Made by a program: the position numbers and the translations under genes. A stretch of DNA of 64,000 bases from Vibrio rhizosphaerae (lineage in GTDB: Bacteria; Pseudomonadota; Gammaproteobacteria; Enterobacterales; Vibrionaceae). The stretch is from the NCBI RefSeq assembly GCF_024347095.1, contig NZ_AP024904.1:434001-498000 (forward strand), read 5' to 3'. The notes under the pieces were generated by a model, which saw only the letters and a list, made by a program, of their open reading frames with translations, was not told where the DNA came from and searched no databases. Shown here one piece after another: positions 62,369 to 64,000 of the stretch (the first letter of the stretch is position 1; every line of letters starts with the position of its first letter).

Positions 62369-62803
62369 TTGAGAAAAAATCGATACAAGACCCATAATAA
62401 TGACAGATATGACCTAAAATTAGTGTCTAATCAAGACTTTGGTTTTATGCTCTCTATCATGATTCTTATTGTTGCCGGCTACCTTAATTCTTATAAGGCT
62501 GGCACTATGAGTACATCTGTGGCGTTTTTGGGAGGAATGATTGCCTTAGTCGCAACGATTCAACCTGATCGCTTGTACAGACTTAATTTTCTATGGACTT
62601 TCACCGGGTTCTTTTTAGGAAAAATAACTCAGACCATCATACTTGGGCTCATCTTTTATCTGTTATTTCTACCAACCGGACTGATCATGCGTCTATTTGG
62701 TAAGGATGAATTGAAGTTAAGACAGTCAGAATCCCATACATTCTGGCGTCACCGACAGCCGCAAAATTCTTCCCTTGAAGACACCTTCAAAAATCAATTT
62801 TAA
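62369..62803 (+). CDS. SxtJ-family membrane protein
   Basis: 144 residues, TTG start with poor ribosome site. Three to four hydrophobic segments: [73 protein letters not shown]. This matches SxtJ-like small membrane proteins that occur before carbamoyltransferase genes. The molecular role is unknown. The order SxtJ-like, DUF5989, carbamoyltransferase is conserved in my memory of several polysaccharide and natural-product loci. Confidence 0.75.
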   Translation: MRKNRYKTHNNDRYDLKLVSNQDFGFMLSIMILIVAGYLNSYKAGTMSTSVAFLGGMIALVATIQPDRLYRLNFLWTFTGFFLGKITQTIILGLIFYLLFLPTGLIMRLFGKDELKLRQSESHTFWRHRQPQNSSLEDTFKNQF

Positions 62804-62817
62804 TCGCTGGATTGAGT

Positions 62818-62967
62818 ATGGATCACCTAAAAGAACTTTTTATTTTTCTAAAAGTACGTAAGAAACTGTGGCTTGCCCCAATTATCATTGTCATGTTTCT
62901 CTTGTGCGGGCTATTCTTTGTCGTTCAGGGAACCGTCGTTGCACCGTTCATTTATACTTTATTCTAG
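62818..62967 (+). CDS. DUF5989 small membrane protein
   Basis: 49 residues, too short for usual cut-offs. MDHLKELFIFLKVRKKLWLA then PIIIVMFLLCGLFFVVQGT and VVAPFIYTLF: a basic amphipathic start and one membrane span ending in the FIYTLF tail typical of DUF5989. It lies 14 bp after the SxtJ-like gene and 8 bp before the carbamoyltransferase, within one operon. Confidence 0.85.
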   Translation: MDHLKELFIFLKVRKKLWLAPIIIVMFLLCGLFFVVQGTVVAPFIYTLF

Positions 62968-62975
62968 GAGTAATA

Positions 62976-64000
62976 ATGTACATTTTGGGGATCTCTGCAT
63001 TCTATCATGACAGTGCCGCCTGCCTGATTTTCAACGGTGAAATCATTGCAGCAGCGCAAGAGGAAAGATTCACCAGAAAAAAACATGATGATAGTTTTCC
63101 TGTCAATGCGATTCAATATTGTGTTGCAGAAGCAAACATTACAGCCTCTGAGATTGACTATGTTGTTTTTTATGAAAAGCCATTGGTTAAATTTGAAAGA
63201 TTAATAGAGACCTATCTGGCATTTGTTCCCCATGGCTTCAGAAGTTTTCGTTTAGCAATGTCGTTATGGATGGAAGGAAAACTATTCCAAAAATCTCTCC
63301 TCATAAATGGGCTATGCAGTGCATTTGAATCCCGTATTAATTGGAAAGAAAAACTCCGATTCTCAGAACATCACCTGTCTCATGCTGCAAGTGCTTTTTT
63401 CCCTTCACCATTTGAACGAGCAGCAGTACTGACATTAGATGGTGTTGGTGAGTGGACAACAACATCTCTGGCTATCGGGCATGGGAACCAATTAAATATC
63501 ATTAAAGAAATACACTTCCCTCACTCTCTCGGGCTGCTTTACTCATCGTTTACTTATTATCTCGGTTTTAAAGTGAATTCCGGCGAATATAAGATGATGG
63601 GATTAGCGCCCTATGGAACCCCCAGATATACTCGCCTTATCAAAGACAAGCTGATCACTATTTGTGAAGATGGCAGCTTCCATCTGAATATGCGCTATTT
63701 TAACTATTGTGCCGGATTGACCATGACCAATAGGCGATTTCATCACCTTTTCGGGGGATCGCCACGACAACCTGAATCACCAATTACACAACGGGAAATG
63801 GATATTGCCGCGTCAATCCAGAAAGTCACCGAAGAAATCATTGTCAAATTAGCACGCTCGATTGCCTTGGAAACCGGAGAACGAAACTTATGCCTTGCAG
63901 GCGGTGTAGCGCTGAACAGTGTTGCTAATGGTGTGATTTTACGAGAGAACATATTTGATAATATATGGATCCAACCTGCTTCAGGAGATGCAGGAGGCGC
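62976..64000 (+). CDS. Carbamoyltransferase, NodU/CmcH family (3' end outside window)
   Basis: 341 residues are visible of an expected 580-610. MYILGISAFYHDSAACLIFNGEIIAAAQEERFTRKKHDDSFPVNAIQYC is the family start. SEHHLSHAASAFFPSPFERAAVLTLDGVGEWTTTSLAIG holds the His-rich metal and adenylate site, GEYKMMGLAPYG and LCLAGGVALNSVANG follow. The enzyme makes carbamoyl-adenylate from carbamoyl phosphate and ATP and moves the carbamoyl group to a hydroxyl, commonly on a sugar. GGAGTAATA precedes the ATG. No stop occurs before the window edge. Confidence 0.93.
   Translation, partial: MYILGISAFYHDSAACLIFNGEIIAAAQEERFTRKKHDDSFPVNAIQYCVAEANITASEIDYVVFYEKPLVKFERLIETYLAFVPHGFRSFRLAMSLWMEGKLFQKSLLINGLCSAFESRINWKEKLRFSEHHLSHAASAFFPSPFERAAVLTLDGVGEWTTTSLAIGHGNQLNIIKEIHFPHSLGLLYSSFTYYLGFKVNSGEYKMMGLAPYGTPRYTRLIKDKLITICEDGSFHLNMRYFNYCAGLTMTNRRFHHLFGGSPRQPESPITQREMDIAASIQKVTEEIIVKLARSIALETGERNLCLAGGVALNSVANGVILRENIFDNIWIQPASGDAGG

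Noticed and set aside
1..64000. CRISPR arrays, insertion sequences, rRNA and tRNA genes
   Set aside because: No regularly spaced repeats, transposase genes or recognisable RNA gene sequences were seen on reading both strands.

Overview
The window reads as the replication terminus of a Vibrio chromosome, most likely the secondary one. The decisive evidence is a 28-bp dif site at 48923-48950 (minus strand) that, as far as I recall the sequence, differs at one central base from the V. cholerae chromosome I dif, together with six perfect matches to the MatP site matS (GTGACRNYGTCAC) at 5871, 17053, 36947, 47375, 51752 and 51840. Chance would give about 0.015 matches in 64 kb. Gene content points the same way: DUF3319, yciH, a tyrosine recombinase next to ddl, vxrABCD, pntAB, and tkt/tal with a SorC-type regulator are, from memory, a Vibrio chromosome II neighbourhood. 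A fused pectin methylesterase/SGNH esterase fits a plant- or algae-associated marine vibrio. Species is not determined.

Layout. 1-4.9 kb: end of an OmpA-like protein, then tkt and tal (non-oxidative pentose phosphate pathway) divergent from a SorC-family regulator, with repeated operator-like boxes between them. 5-8.9 kb: sseA, moeB, moeA (sulfur transfer and molybdenum cofactor), with folE divergent. 9-14 kb: the pectin esterase fusion and eutBC. 14.5-19.5 kb: elbB, a LysR regulator, yjjG, a GntR/UTRA regulator, an unrecognised membrane protein and a NUDIX hydrolase. 19.5-25 kb: the yejABEF peptide ABC importer. 25-32.9 kb: an N-terminally extended GAPDH, an unknown gene, cytochrome b561 with YceI, focA, a LysR regulator and a YbjD-type OLD nuclease. 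33-44.4 kb: a cytoplasmic 5'-nucleotidase, a previously unlisted 31-residue membrane peptide, a membrane protein with an OmpA-like C-terminus, yjdM, menI, sgrR, a YhaJ-like regulator, the protein acetyltransferase pat and a SPOR lipoprotein.

44.5-50.1 kb is the terminus core: ddl, a tyrosine recombinase with an altered active site, DUF3319, yciH, an iron alcohol dehydrogenase, dif, and a decayed GNAT acetyltransferase gene in a 1.3-kb stretch with no intact gene. 50.1-57.4 kb: a TraF-like outer-membrane protein, a DUF2861 protein and the VxrB/VxrA two-component system (cell-wall stress in V. cholerae), then pntB and pntA. 57.6-59.9 kb: HlyU-family and ComFB-family genes divergent from a membrane diguanylate cyclase. 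60-64 kb is A+T-rich and looks acquired: an MBOAT acyltransferase and an SGNH-like partner divergent from an SxtJ-like protein, a DUF5989 peptide and a carbamoyltransferase cut by the window end. This is probably a surface-glycan modification locus.

Right of dif, 10 of 14 genes lie on the minus strand, the direction expected for replication moving leftward toward dif. The two KOPS-like octamers found both lie left of dif and point toward it. No rRNA, tRNA, CRISPR array or insertion sequence was recognised.
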